Positions 8,479-16,714 are shown, counted from the stretch's first letter. The stretch: 64,000 nucleotides of DNA from Burkholderia cepacia GG4 (GCF_000292915.1 NC_018513.1:1612001-1676000); one strand, 5' to 3'. Numbers and translations: made by a program. The notes: generated from the letters alone by a model not told the origin.

Positions 8479-9312
8479 TCAGCGGCGGCGCGCGGCGCGC
8501 CACGCGATCCACAGCTTGCGGATCGGCGTCAGCGCGATGCGCTGGTGCAACACCTGGTAGCCGTCACGCTCGATTTCGTCGAGCAGCGCACCGGCCAGTG
8601 CGAGCTGCGCTCGCAGCGTGCGCTGCGCGCGACGTTCCGATGCGGGGATCGCCGCATCGGCGGCCGTGAGCGCTTCGCGTGCGCGGGCCGTCTGAAACTG
8701 CAGCAGCTCGGTGAAGGCCGGGCTGTAGCGGCCGTTCAGCAGATCGGCCGCGGTCACGTTGTAGCGCTGCAGTTCGTCGATCGGCAGATAGATGCGGCCG
8801 TGGCGCGCGTCGTTGCCGAGTTCCTGCACGAACTGCGCGAGCATCAGCGCGCGGCCTGCGTCCGCGGCCCACGGTTGCGGGTCGGCCCGATTCGCGGCGC
8901 TCGCACGTGCGACCAGCGATGCGAAGGTGCCGCCGACTTGCGCGATGTAGCGCTGCAGGTTCGTGAAATCCAGGTAGCGCGCCTGTTCGAGGTCCATCCC
9001 GTAACCGTTGACGAGCGTGCGCAGCGGTTCGGCTTCGGCCGCGATCGACGGATGATGTTGCGCGAGTGCCTTCGTGACCGGGTGCGACGGCTCGCCGGCG
9101 GCGAGTGCCGCGAGTTCCTTGTGCCACCACGCGAGCTTCGTGTGTCCGACGGTCGGGTCGCTGGTTTCCTTGACGGTTTCCTCGAGTTCGCGGCGCAGCG
9201 CGAACAGGGCCGTCAGGCGCGGTTCGGCGGCGAGCGGTGCCTGACGCAGCGCGTAGTAGACGCTGGAGCCCGCGGGGGCGGCCTTTTGCTGACAGTAGTC
9301 GTCGAAGTTCAC
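8479..9312 (-). CDS. Squalene/phytoene synthase family protein (HpnD-like), degenerate Asp motifs
   Basis: 277-residue isoprenoid-synthase fold protein resembling presqualene diphosphate synthase HpnD: YCQQKAAPAGSSVYYAL, TKLAWWHKEL and NDARHGRIYLP are family hallmarks. The two aspartate-rich motifs that bind magnesium-diphosphate are altered: the first (usually DDxxD) reads EETVK at 44-48, the second (usually DxxED) reads ELGND at 164-168. The start is the GTG at 9312, one residue before the conserved NFDDYC; upstream in-frame ATGs would run through tRNA-Leu. No hopanoid genes are next to it. It may be a catalytically altered or non-catalytic paralogue, as known for NDUFAF6-type homologues. 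Confidence 0.8.
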   Translation of the reverse strand: MNFDDYCQQKAAPAGSSVYYALRQAPLAAEPRLTALFALRRELEETVKETSDPTVGHTKLAWWHKELAALAAGEPSHPVTKALAQHHPSIAAEAEPLRTLVNGYGMDLEQARYLDFTNLQRYIAQVGGTFASLVARASAANRADPQPWAADAGRALMLAQFVQELGNDARHGRIYLPIDELQRYNVTAADLLNGRYSPAFTELLQFQTARAREALTAADAAIPASERRAQRTLRAQLALAGALLDEIERDGYQVLHQRIALTPIRKLWIAWRAARRR

Positions 9313-9416
9313 GGGTGGGAGCGTGGCGGAGGCGGGTTCGGGGGCGGGCGCCGGCGCGTGGCCGGCACGTCGAGCGCGGCATTCTAGCACCGCTCTCCGA
9401 CGGGCGCCGGCGGGGC

Positions 9417-9445
9417 GAGACAATGCTGCGCAGATCGGGTAGAAT
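9417..9445 (+). promoter_or_regulatory. Putative promoter of tRNA-Leu
   Basis: GAGACA (9417-9422), 17-base spacer, TAGAAT (9440-9445); about 100 bases upstream of the mature tRNA-Leu 5' end. Confidence 0.4.
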
Positions 9446-9550
9446 CTCGCGCTCGCCTGATCGGGCGTGCCGGCCGCGAGCCGGCATGAAGAGTGCCCGG
9501 GCGCGTGGATAACGCATCTTGCGTGCCGCGCGGTCAGGTGACGGAAATAC

Positions 9551-9637
9551 GCGTGAGTGGCGAAATTGGTAGACGCACCAGGTTTAGGTCCTGACGCCCG
9601 CAAGGGTGTGCCGGTTCGAGTCCGGCCTCACGCACCA
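9551..9637 (+). tRNA. tRNA-Leu (anticodon UAG)
   Basis: 87 bases with encoded CCA. Acceptor stem GCGTGAG pairs with CTCACGC (9627-9633), long variable arm CGCCCGCAAGGGTGT, T arm GCCGG-TTCGAGT-CCGGC. The anticodon TAG is at 9585-9587 inside TTTAGGT, so it reads CUN leucine codons. The bottom pair of the anticodon stem is C-A rather than C-G. A terminator hairpin follows at 9674. Confidence 0.97.
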
Positions 9638-9673
9638 GAAGTCGAACGTGCCGCCTGACGGCCGTTCCCGAAC

Positions 9674-9709
9674 AAGCGCTGCCGGTCGGCTGACCCGCAG
9701 CGCTTTTTC
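9674..9709 (+). terminator. Terminator after tRNA-Leu
   Basis: Stem AAGCGCTGC (9674-9682) with GCAGCGCTT (9697-9705), loop of 14 bases, followed by TTT CG TTG; T run starts inside the stem (five T in total). Confidence 0.75.
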
Positions 9710-9744
9710 GTTGATGGCCTTCAGCCGGGATGATGCCGTTCGCG

Positions 9745-9772
9745 CTGGCACGGTAAACCGGCTACGTATAAT
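9745..9772 (+). promoter_or_regulatory. Putative promoter of the small exported protein at 9820
   Basis: CTGGCA (9745-9750), 16-base spacer, perfect TATAAT (9767-9772), 47 bases before the ATG. Confidence 0.5.
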
Positions 9773-9819
9773 ATGAACAATGCCTTTCATACACGCGGGC
9801 TGTTCAACCGGGGCCGTCG

Positions 9820-10122
9820 ATGACCAACACCATCCGCATGTCGATCGCCGTTCTGGCGCTGATGCTGGCAATGCCGGCTGTCGCGGCCACGCCCGCCGAC
9901 AACGTCGCGTGGAGCGCAAGGCCCGAGCCGACCACCCGGAAGCCGCTGGACTGTTCCACTGCCACTTCTGCGGGGTGGCGGATCGCGGGCGGTGAGCGTC
10001 CTTCCACGGAATCGGTGCTGAAATCGGTCGGTACGGTGCTGGCTGTTTCCGCGCTCAGTGTTGTATCGAAGGGCAGCATGCAACAATCCGCGAACGCATG
10101 CCGGCCTGCAAATGGCTCGTAG
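9820..10122 (+). CDS. Small exported protein, function unknown
   Basis: 100 residues. Typical signal peptide MTNTIRMSIAVLALMLAMPAVAA with cleavage near residue 23. The mature part has two cysteines (in PLDCST and NACRP) that could form a disulfide in the periplasm, and a moderately hydrophobic segment ESVLKSVGTVLAVSALSVVS that could be a membrane or surface helix. It has its own promoter with a perfect -10 box and a hairpin terminator downstream, so it is a single-gene unit. I do not recognise a family. Confidence 0.7.
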   Translation: MTNTIRMSIAVLALMLAMPAVAATPADNVAWSARPEPTTRKPLDCSTATSAGWRIAGGERPSTESVLKSVGTVLAVSALSVVSKGSMQQSANACRPANGS

Positions 10123-10147
10123 ATGAGCGCTGCGTCGTTCGACAAGC

Positions 10148-10184
10148 AAGCGCCGCGCGTCGACCGACCGCGGCGCTTTGTCGT
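10148..10184 (+). terminator. Terminator after the small exported protein gene
   Basis: 10-bp stem AAGCGCCGCG (10148-10157) with CGCGGCGCTT (10169-10178), loop of 11 bases, then TGTCGTTT, a weak T run. Confidence 0.5.
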
Positions 10185-10195
10185 TTCAGGCGCGC

Positions 10196-10426
10196 CTAAT
10201 CCCAGAAACTCCTCACTGCGACCGCCACGATCACCGGTACCGAAAACACCAGCGGAATCGCGAAATACTGCGCTTCGCGATCGACGATCCAGCTATAGAT
10301 CACCCACGCCGCGCCGATCGCGAACGTGACGAGGCCGACCAGCACGGCGGCGATGTTCAGTGCCAGCTTTGAGGGCTGGCGGCGCGCTTTGTCGTTGGTG
10401 TCGGGTTCGCGCGGAGACGATTTCAT
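10196..10426 (-). CDS. Small inner-membrane protein, function unknown
   Basis: 76 residues. A basic, hydrophilic N terminus (MKSSPREPDTNDKARRQPSK) is followed by two hydrophobic segments, LALNIAAVLVGLVTFAIGAAWVIY and FAIPLVFSVPVIVAVAV, so both termini are probably on the cytoplasmic side. I set the start at the ATG at 10426; a further upstream ATG at 10498 would add a Cys-rich stretch without support and would overlap the hairpin at 10487. No named family recognised. Confidence 0.6.
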   Translation of the reverse strand: MKSSPREPDTNDKARRQPSKLALNIAAVLVGLVTFAIGAAWVIYSWIVDREAQYFAIPLVFSVPVIVAVAVRSFWD

Positions 10427-10486
10427 CTGAAGAGAGGCCTGGCAGGTGTAAAAGCACAGGAAACCCCATCCGCACCGATCGCGCAA

Positions 10487-10506
10487 GGGCCGGCGCACGC
10501 CGGCCC
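10487..10506 (-). terminator. Hairpin after the amidohydrolase gene
   Basis: 8-bp perfect GC stem GGGCCGGC (10487-10494) with GCCGGCCC (10499-10506), loop GCAC, 21 bases after the stop of the porin-MFS-deacetylase operon. No real T run, so termination strength is uncertain. Confidence 0.4.
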
Positions 10507-10527
10507 GGTATCGTTTGTCAGCGCGCG

Positions 10528-11643
10528 TTACAACCCGAACGACACGGCCAGTTCGTCGAGCAGTTCGCGCTGGAACGTGACGAACCGCTCGCCCGGCTGC
10601 TGCGCGATCGCGAGGTCGAGCATCGGATCGGCAACCTCGGTGCGCAGGCCGGCCAGTTCCTCGACGATCGCGAGCCCGCAGAACGGCACATAGGCCTCCG
10701 AATAGCCGCCTTCGTGAACGATCACGAGCCGCCCGCCGCAGTGGCGCTGCGCGGCCTTCTTCACCGCGCGCGTCATGAACCGGTAGCTGTCGGTATGGAG
10801 TTGCATGCGCGCGAGCGGATCGACCGCGCTCGCATCGAGGCCGCTCGCGACGATGATCAGCTCCGGGCGGAACTGTTCCAGCGCCGGCAGCACGATCCGC
10901 TCGAATGCGTAGCGGTATGCGTCGTCGCCGCTGCCCGCGAGCAGCGGCACGTTCAGGTTCGCACCGACGCCCGCGCCTTCGCCGCGGTCGCCGCCGCCGC
11001 TGTAGCCGGGCGGGAAGCAGCGGTCCTGATGCAGCGAGATCGTGAGCGTGTCAGGATCGTCATAGTAGATCGATTGCGTTCCGTTGCCGTGGTGCACGTC
11101 CCAGTCGATCACCGCGACGCGGTCGATGCCATGCTGCGCGCGCGCGGCCTCGATCGCGATCGGGATGTTCGCGAGCAGGCAGAAGCCCATCGGGCGATCG
11201 CGCAGGCAGTGATGACCGGGCGGCCGCGATAGCGAGAACGCGTTGGCCGCGCGTTCCGTGACGACCGCATCGACCGCCGCGATCGCAAGGCCCGCGGACA
11301 GCGCGGCGATCTCGTAGCTGCCCTTGCCGAACGGCGCGAGATCGCCGAGATCGCCGCCGTTCGCGTCGCTGAGCGCGCGAAAGGCGTCGAGATAGCTCGC
11401 AGGATGAATGCGCAGCAGATCGCCGGTCGTGGCCGGCGCTGCGCCGCGCATGTCGAGTTGCGCGGCGAGCCCCGACGCCTGAACGAGCGACAGGAGGCGG
11501 CGCTTCGAATCGGGCGATTCCGCGTAGCCGGCGCTCGACGGCGGCTGGACCCAGCCGCCGACCGGGAAGAACAGCGCGTGCGTGCCGCCGGTGTGCCAGA
11601 AGGTGCGTTCGTCGGTGAAGAAGGCAGTGCGATTCAGATTCAT
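10528..11643 (-). CDS. Class II histone-deacetylase-like zinc amidohydrolase
   Basis: 371-residue cytoplasmic enzyme of the HDAC/AcuC/acetylpolyamine amidohydrolase superfamily, which removes acyl groups from amines or lysines. Visible catalytic residues: paired His144-His145 in RPPGHHC, zinc ligands Asp182 and His184 in VIDWDVHHGNGT, third ligand Asp270 in ASGLDAS, and transition-state Tyr314 in HEGGYSEAY. All key residues are intact. It is the last gene of a tight operon: 16 bases after the MFS transporter, which is 22 bases after a porin. The bacterial substrate is not known from sequence; import of an acylated small molecule followed by deacylation is the simplest reading. Confidence 0.9.
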   Translation of the reverse strand: MNLNRTAFFTDERTFWHTGGTHALFFPVGGWVQPPSSAGYAESPDSKRRLLSLVQASGLAAQLDMRGAAPATTGDLLRIHPASYLDAFRALSDANGGDLGDLAPFGKGSYEIAALSAGLAIAAVDAVVTERAANAFSLSRPPGHHCLRDRPMGFCLLANIPIAIEAARAQHGIDRVAVIDWDVHHGNGTQSIYYDDPDTLTISLHQDRCFPPGYSGGGDRGEGAGVGANLNVPLLAGSGDDAYRYAFERIVLPALEQFRPELIIVASGLDASAVDPLARMQLHTDSYRFMTRAVKKAAQRHCGGRLVIVHEGGYSEAYVPFCGLAIVEELAGLRTEVADPMLDLAIAQQPGERFVTFQRELLDELAVSFGL

Positions 11644-11659
11644 GGATGTGCTGGACCTG

Positions 11660-12877
11660 TCACGGTTGGGAGGAAACGGAAGCCGCGACAGTACGCGCGC
11701 GGCGATCGATATGGCGCAGTGCGGCGAACGACGCGATCGCGACGGCCGTCGCGGCCGCGAACAGCGCATGCATCGTGCCGCCGGCATCGAGCATCAGCCC
11801 GGCGAGCAGCGGGCCGGCCGCGAGGCCCGCGCCGATCACGAAATTGAGCGTCGCGACGAGACGCCCGGACGTGTCGATCTGCGCGACGGTCGCGAGAATG
11901 AACGGCAGCACGAAGGTCCACGCGAACTTGAACGCGAAGATCGCGGCGCTGTAGCCGCTCGCATGCGACATCGCGGCGAGCGCAACCAGCGCCGCCGCGA
12001 GCAGCGCGTAACCGGCGGCCAGCATCGCGCGCCGCGCAAGCCGGCCGCCCGCACACGACGCGAGGGCCGCGCCGGCGATCCCCATCACGCTCGCGATCGC
12101 GAGCACGTTGCCGGTCGACTGCGGATCGAGTCCGGCCTCGGCTGCGGCGCGGCTCGCGAAGGTCCACACGCTGCCGATCGCGAGATAGAACGTCAGCACC
12201 GCGCCGATCGCGAGCGCCACGAAGTGTCGCGGCGTATGCGTCGCGGCGCCGCGCGCGGCTTGTACCGACACGGTCCGTGCACCGAGCGTCGCCGGAAAGC
12301 CGCGCGACAGCGGTGCCGCAAGCAGCGCGAGCGCAGCCAGCGCGACATACAGCGCACGCAGCCCGAACGCGGCGAACACGTGAGGCAGCACGAACAGGCC
12401 GATCGCACCTGCGATCAACTGGCCGACGACCCACAGCCCGTACACGCGGTCGCTGTTCTCGCTCGTGGCCGCGCTGGTCATGCAGAGCACCATCAGCGAG
12501 CCGCCGCCGAGCGCGGTGACGGCGCGCAGCGCGAGCAGCGCGACGAAACCCGGCATCCACAGCGCGGTCAGCAGGTTGCCCGCGCCGAACAGCGCAATTG
12601 CGCATGCGGCGACGCGACGCGCGTCGACGCGGCCGAGCCACAGGTACGACGGTACGGTCGCGAGGCTGAACGCGCCGAGTTCGACGAAGAAGTAAGTGCC
12701 GATCTGCGACGCTGACAGCCCGAGCTGTGTCGCGAGCTGACCGGCGACGGCCGGCGCGACGAGCAGCAAGAGCGGCGTGATGGCCGCGAACACGACGAGC
12801 GCGACGAGCGTCGAGCGTGCGAAAGTCGACGCGCGGCCGTCGGACGGCAGCGCGGCATCGGAGCAAAGGGTTTTCAT
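11660..12877 (-). CDS. MFS transporter
   Basis: 405-residue inner-membrane permease with about 12 hydrophobic segments, for example LVALVVFAAITPLLLLVAP, ALALLAAP and VALAIGAVLTFYLAI. MFS features include WLGRVDARR between helices 2 and 3 and a mirrored GGRLARRAML in the second half. The start at 12877 (MKTLCSDAALPS) gives a normal short cytoplasmic N terminus; a longer frame upstream is not supported. It lies between a porin (22-base gap) and the zinc amidohydrolase (16-base gap), so it probably carries that system's substrate. Direction (import or export) cannot be told from sequence. Confidence 0.88.
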   Translation of the reverse strand: MKTLCSDAALPSDGRASTFARSTLVALVVFAAITPLLLLVAPAVAGQLATQLGLSASQIGTYFFVELGAFSLATVPSYLWLGRVDARRVAACAIALFGAGNLLTALWMPGFVALLALRAVTALGGGSLMVLCMTSAATSENSDRVYGLWVVGQLIAGAIGLFVLPHVFAAFGLRALYVALAALALLAAPLSRGFPATLGARTVSVQAARGAATHTPRHFVALAIGAVLTFYLAIGSVWTFASRAAAEAGLDPQSTGNVLAIASVMGIAGAALASCAGGRLARRAMLAAGYALLAAALVALAAMSHASGYSAAIFAFKFAWTFVLPFILATVAQIDTSGRLVATLNFVIGAGLAAGPLLAGLMLDAGGTMHALFAAATAVAIASFAALRHIDRRARTVAASVSSQP

Positions 12878-12899
12878 GGCGGGATCTCGCTGGAGGGAA

Positions 12900-13946
12900 T
12901 CAGAACAGGTGGTACATGCCGACCATCGCGCCGAACTGGGACGCACCGGCGAGCGGCGTCGGGTCGTATTCGTAGACGGTCTGCGAGCTCTGGCCGCTGT
13001 TGCGCGCATAGCCGAGGTTCACGTACGCGACGGTGCGTTTCGACAGCGCATAGGTGGTGCTCGCAATGAACAGCGTCGGATGGCCGATCGCCGGCGTGTG
13101 CGAATTGGTGTGATAGACGCCCGCGTTCAGCCCGATTCCACCCGCCGTCAGATACCGGGCGCCGCCCCAGACGATCGTGCGTGCCGCGTCGAGGTCACCT
13201 GTCAGGCGCTCCACGCCCGCGTAGACGGTGAGCGGCAGCGTCGCAAAGGCGTAACGCGCGGCGAGCGTGCCGAGTTCGCGGCGGCGTGCGGACGCGTCGT
13301 CGGCTGCCGATGCGTCGCCGTGCGCCTGATGCAGTACCGCGCTGACCGACAGGCCGTTGCTCGTGTACTGGCCACCGAGTTCGAGCACGCGTCCGGCGCG
13401 GGTATTGCCGGCGACGCCGGCCGTCGCGGCGAGCGCCTCGACGTCGAAGCCGGCGAACGTCGGCGACTGGTACTTGACCGAGTGGTCGATGAAGTTCGCC
13501 GTGATCGGCACGATCACGCCCTGGCCGCTGTACGACGCGTACCACAGCGGGTCGTAGAACAGCGTCTTGTCGAACAGCACGCTGAACTGCCGGCCGAGCG
13601 TGACGGTGCCGACCGGGCCCGCGACACCCACGTACGCGCCGCGGAAGAATGCAAAGCCGGGGACGGTCGCGGTGCCGTCGTTGACGTTGAGGCCCTGTTC
13701 GAGCCTGAACAGCGCGCGCCAGCCGCCGCCGAGATCCTCGTGACCCTTGAGGCCGATCTGCGACGGCAGGATGCCGTAGTTCTGCAACTGCACGGCCGCG
13801 TGCCGTCCGTCGGCATGCGTCAGATACTGCACGCCGGCGTCGAGCGCGCCGTACAGCGTGAGCGTCGATTGCGCGTGCGCGGCAGCGCTGCACGCGGCGA
13901 GCGTCGCGGCGGCCGCGGCCGCACGGATCAAGCGGGGTTTCGTCAC
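12900..13946 (-). CDS. Gram-negative porin (OmpC-like, Burkholderia type)
   Basis: 348-residue outer-membrane trimeric porin. Signal peptide MTKPRLIRAAAAAATLAACSAAAHA, cleaved before QSTLTLYGALDAGVQY, the standard mature start in this group. Family segments are GLKGHEDLGGGWRALFRLEQG, FFRGAYVGVAGPVGTVTLGRQ and the C-terminal FGAMVGMYHLF ending in Phe, the assembly signal. The start is a GTG at 13946 with a good GGAGA Shine-Dalgarno seven bases away. It heads the porin-MFS-amidohydrolase operon, divergent from a LuxR-type regulator. The start region is duplicated in inverted form 73 bases upstream (14041-14065). Confidence 0.92.
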   Translation of the reverse strand: MTKPRLIRAAAAAATLAACSAAAHAQSTLTLYGALDAGVQYLTHADGRHAAVQLQNYGILPSQIGLKGHEDLGGGWRALFRLEQGLNVNDGTATVPGFAFFRGAYVGVAGPVGTVTLGRQFSVLFDKTLFYDPLWYASYSGQGVIVPITANFIDHSVKYQSPTFAGFDVEALAATAGVAGNTRAGRVLELGGQYTSNGLSVSAVLHQAHGDASAADDASARRRELGTLAARYAFATLPLTVYAGVERLTGDLDAARTIVWGGARYLTAGGIGLNAGVYHTNSHTPAIGHPTLFIASTTYALSKRTVAYVNLGYARNSGQSSQTVYEYDPTPLAGASQFGAMVGMYHLF

Positions 13947-14249
13947 GTCGGGTTCTCCATACCGTCCTGCATCGGTTTGTCGTTGGTGTTGTCGCGACGC
14001 AGTGTCCGTAGCGGGAAAGCCGCCGAACAGTCGTGCAGATGAACGGTATGGAAAACCCGCGGTGAGCGGCATGGACGTGCCGCCACGCCGCAGCGCGGCG
14101 TGCTGCGCAGCAGCAACGCGTCGCGCACCGTTCAAATGGATGGGGTTGCCGCGGGGTCCGGTAGCGGGACCCGCCAAAAATGCCGGTCGCTATAATCGGC
14201 CGGTCTGCGTTGCGCGCATCAGCGGCCCGATCGGGCAGGGGAGCGGAAG
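13947..14249. other. Divergent intergenic region, porin / LuxR-type regulator
   Basis: 303 bases without a gene. It holds the inverted duplication described at 13951-14057, a GC-rich stretch (14060-14140), and a perfect TATAAT at 14191-14196 on the plus strand that may be the -10 box of the regulator gene, although no good -35 is 16-18 bases upstream. Confidence 0.6.
13951..14057. repeat. Inverted duplication of the porin translation-start region
   Basis: Arms 13951-13967 and 14041-14057 are inverted copies, 15 of 17 bases alike with a perfect 10-base core TCCATACCGT/ACGGTATGGA. The similarity continues inward: read from 13967 leftwards on the minus strand and from 14041 on the plus strand, 21 of the first 25 bases agree, covering the porin Shine-Dalgarno and GTG. 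The arms may be paired operator sites in this divergent promoter region or a relic of an inverted duplication. Confidence 0.6.
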
Positions 14250-15395
14250 GTGAGGATCACGACGGATATCGGGCAGGATCTCGACGCGCTGCGCGACGTG
14301 CCGGCCGCGATCGTGCTCGACGAATCCGCATGGCGGCCGCTGCCGCCCCGCCGTGCCGATTTCGACGGCGTCACGCGCGGTGACGCATCGCGGCGCGAAC
14401 TCGGCCTGATGTTGCTCGATCTGTATGCGGTGGCCGCGCAGTCGGGCATCGGTGAGTTCGAGGGCCGTTTTTTTTCGCTGCTGCAGGCGCTCATCCCGTT
14501 CGACGCCGCATGGACCGGCGTCGCGACGCACGCGGCGACCGGCCCGGTGATGCACAACAGTTTCCTGTACCGTCTCCCGCATGCGTTTTTCGGCGACTGG
14601 AAACGCGTGCGCGACTGCGATCCGCTCGCGCATCGCACGCTGCTCGGCGCGCACGGCCGCGCGGTCCGACTGTCGGTCGTCGAACCGGGGTTCGACGCGC
14701 GGTTTCGCGACTGGTGCGTGAAGTACGGGCTGGCGCAGTTGATGTGCGTGTGCACGCTCGATCGCCGCTTCGGGCTGACGACGTTCATGTCGATCTACCG
14801 CCAGGGCCTGAATCGCCCGTTCAGCGACGACGACGCGAGCCGCTTCGAGGAAGTGATTCCGCATCTCGCGGCCGCGCTCACGATTAATCGCGCCGCGCAG
14901 CTCACGCGCGAGCGCGGCGATGCGGTGGCGCCGGCGGCGCGTGCGCTGTGCGACAACTTCGGCGTGCTGCATCACGCCGATCACGGCTTCGACGACGTGC
15001 TGCGGACCGAATGGCCGGCGTGGACGGGCCCGCGCGTGCCGGCGCCGCTGGTCGCGCATGTGCGGCGCCAGGCGGGCCAGCCGTTCATCGGCGATGCGTT
15101 GCGCATCCAGTGCGTGCCCGTCGCGGGGTTGTTCCAGATCGAGGCGCGGCCGCGCTCGCTGCTCGACCGGCTGAGCCCGCGCGAGCTGGCAGCGATCCGC
15201 TTTTACGGCGCCGGGCGTTCGCACAAGGAGGTCGCGCAGCAGATGGCGATTTCGCCGACGACGGTGCGCCACTACCTGCGCTGCGCGTACCGCAAGCTCG
15301 GCATGCATGACAAGAGCCAGATTGCCGGCGTGCTGGGTGCGACGGGCAGCGCGTCCGACGACGAGCCGGCAGAGGCGAGCGGTGCGCCGCGTTGA
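14250..15395 (+). CDS. LuxR-type HTH transcriptional regulator
   Basis: 381 residues; GTG start with GGGGAG upstream. The C-terminal GerE/LuxR helix-turn-helix spans about 308-362 (LSPRELAAIRF...HKEVAQQMAISPTTVRHYLRCAYRKLGM), with the recognition helix SPTTVRHYLRCAYRKL. The first 300 residues form an uncharacterised sensor-like region with several Trp/Phe-rich segments and no receiver or acyl-homoserine-lactone domain that I can recognise. A short acidic tail follows the HTH. Its divergent position suggests control of the porin-MFS-amidohydrolase operon, which is inference. Confidence 0.85.
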   Translation: MRITTDIGQDLDALRDVPAAIVLDESAWRPLPPRRADFDGVTRGDASRRELGLMLLDLYAVAAQSGIGEFEGRFFSLLQALIPFDAAWTGVATHAATGPVMHNSFLYRLPHAFFGDWKRVRDCDPLAHRTLLGAHGRAVRLSVVEPGFDARFRDWCVKYGLAQLMCVCTLDRRFGLTTFMSIYRQGLNRPFSDDDASRFEEVIPHLAAALTINRAAQLTRERGDAVAPAARALCDNFGVLHHADHGFDDVLRTEWPAWTGPRVPAPLVAHVRRQAGQPFIGDALRIQCVPVAGLFQIEARPRSLLDRLSPRELAAIRFYGAGRSHKEVAQQMAISPTTVRHYLRCAYRKLGMHDKSQIAGVLGATGSASDDEPAEASGAPR

Positions 15396-15495
15396 ATCGC
15401 TCATGCGCGCACGTGCCGCGGGCGCTCGCACACATGGTTGTGTCCGCAACCATTGAGCGTTATGCTCGTCAGCTCCCAGCAGACGGAATCCCATC

Positions 15496-16494
15496 ATGAA
15501 CGACACGAATTCAGGGTCGGTGCGCGCGGCGGTGGTCGGCGTCGGCGCGATCGGCGGGTTGCTCGCGGCCGCGCTGTCGCGCGCCGGCATGACCGTGAGC
15601 GCATACGCGCGCGGCGTGACCCTCGACGCGCTGAACGCGCACGGCGTGCGCGTGATCGACGAGACGGGCGCCGTGTCGTCGGTGCCGGTGCGTGCGAGCG
15701 ACGACGCAGCCGCGCTCGGCGTGCAGGACTACGTGGTGATCGCGCTGAAGGCACAGGCGTTGCCGGCGCTGGCCGCGCGCATCGCGCCGCTGGTCGGGCC
15801 CGACACGGTGATCGTCGCCGCGATGAACGGGCTGCCGTGGTGGTTCACGCACGGGCTCGCGGGGCCGATCGACGGCGTGCCGCTCGACGCGGTCGATCCG
15901 GCCGGCGCGGTGTCGGCGGCGCTGCCGCCCGCGCAGGCGATCGGCTGCGTCGTGCACCTGTCGTCGAGCACCGACGCGCCGGGTATCGTGCGCCGCGGAC
16001 GCGGCAATCGGCTGATCATCGGCTCGCCCGATCCGCGGCTCGACGCGCCGACCGCGCGGTTCGCGGCAGCGCTCGCCGCGGGCGGCTTCGACGTCGAGTC
16101 GACGCCGGCGATCCGCACCGAGATATGGGCGAAGCTGTGGGGCAACATGAACATGAATCCGCTGAGCGCGCTGACGGGCTCGACCGCCGAGCAACTGCTC
16201 GACGATCCGTTCACGCAGGATCTCGCGTTGCGGATGATGGAGGAGGCTGCCGCGATCGGCGCGAAGCTCGGCCTGTACACCGGGATGAGCGGGCCGGAGC
16301 GGATCGCGGTCACGCGCAGGCTCGGCGCGTTCAAGACATCGATGCTGCAGGATTTCGAGGCCGGGCGACCGCTCGAGACCGGGCCGATCCTCGGCGTGTT
16401 TCCGGAACTGGGCCGCAAGCTCGACGTGCCGACGCCGTATTGCGACGCGGTGCTCGGGTTGCTGCGTCAGCGCGCGGCGAACAGCGGGTTATAG
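15496..16494 (+). CDS. Ketopantoate reductase family protein (PanE/ApbA-like)
   Basis: 332-residue NADPH-dependent 2-dehydropantoate 2-reductase family protein. The N-terminal Rossmann motif GVGAIGGLLAAALSRAG (about 15-31) binds NADPH; IALKAQALP contains the likely catalytic Lys of the family; WAKLWGNMNMNPLSALTG begins the C-terminal helical domain. Most Burkholderia carry several such paralogues, so this one may act on a substrate other than ketopantoate; I therefore give no symbol. It is a lone gene with 100 bases to the regulator upstream. Confidence 0.85.
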   Translation: MNDTNSGSVRAAVVGVGAIGGLLAAALSRAGMTVSAYARGVTLDALNAHGVRVIDETGAVSSVPVRASDDAAALGVQDYVVIALKAQALPALAARIAPLVGPDTVIVAAMNGLPWWFTHGLAGPIDGVPLDAVDPAGAVSAALPPAQAIGCVVHLSSSTDAPGIVRRGRGNRLIIGSPDPRLDAPTARFAAALAAGGFDVESTPAIRTEIWAKLWGNMNMNPLSALTGSTAEQLLDDPFTQDLALRMMEEAAAIGAKLGLYTGMSGPERIAVTRRLGAFKTSMLQDFEAGRPLETGPILGVFPELGRKLDVPTPYCDAVLGLLRQRAANSGL

Positions 16495-16714
16495 CGCAAC
16501 GGTGTGCGGGCACGCGCAGTGTGATGAAGTGCGACGGGAAGTCGCCCGGTGCGTGCCCGGCGGGGGGTAATCCGGCGCGCAGCCCCGGCACTCGCGCAAC
16601 CCGGGCGGCCCGCCGAATTCGTCGGAATAAAACCGGGCGCGCCGGATCGCTGGTGATGGGTTGGTGCGGCCGTCACGATGCGGGCGCGGTGCGGGATTGG
16701 CCTCGCGCCGCGAC

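Noticed and set aside
16495..16714. Small open frames between the PanE-like gene and marR
   Set aside because: Arg/Pro/Ala-rich, no ribosome sites, no family resemblance.
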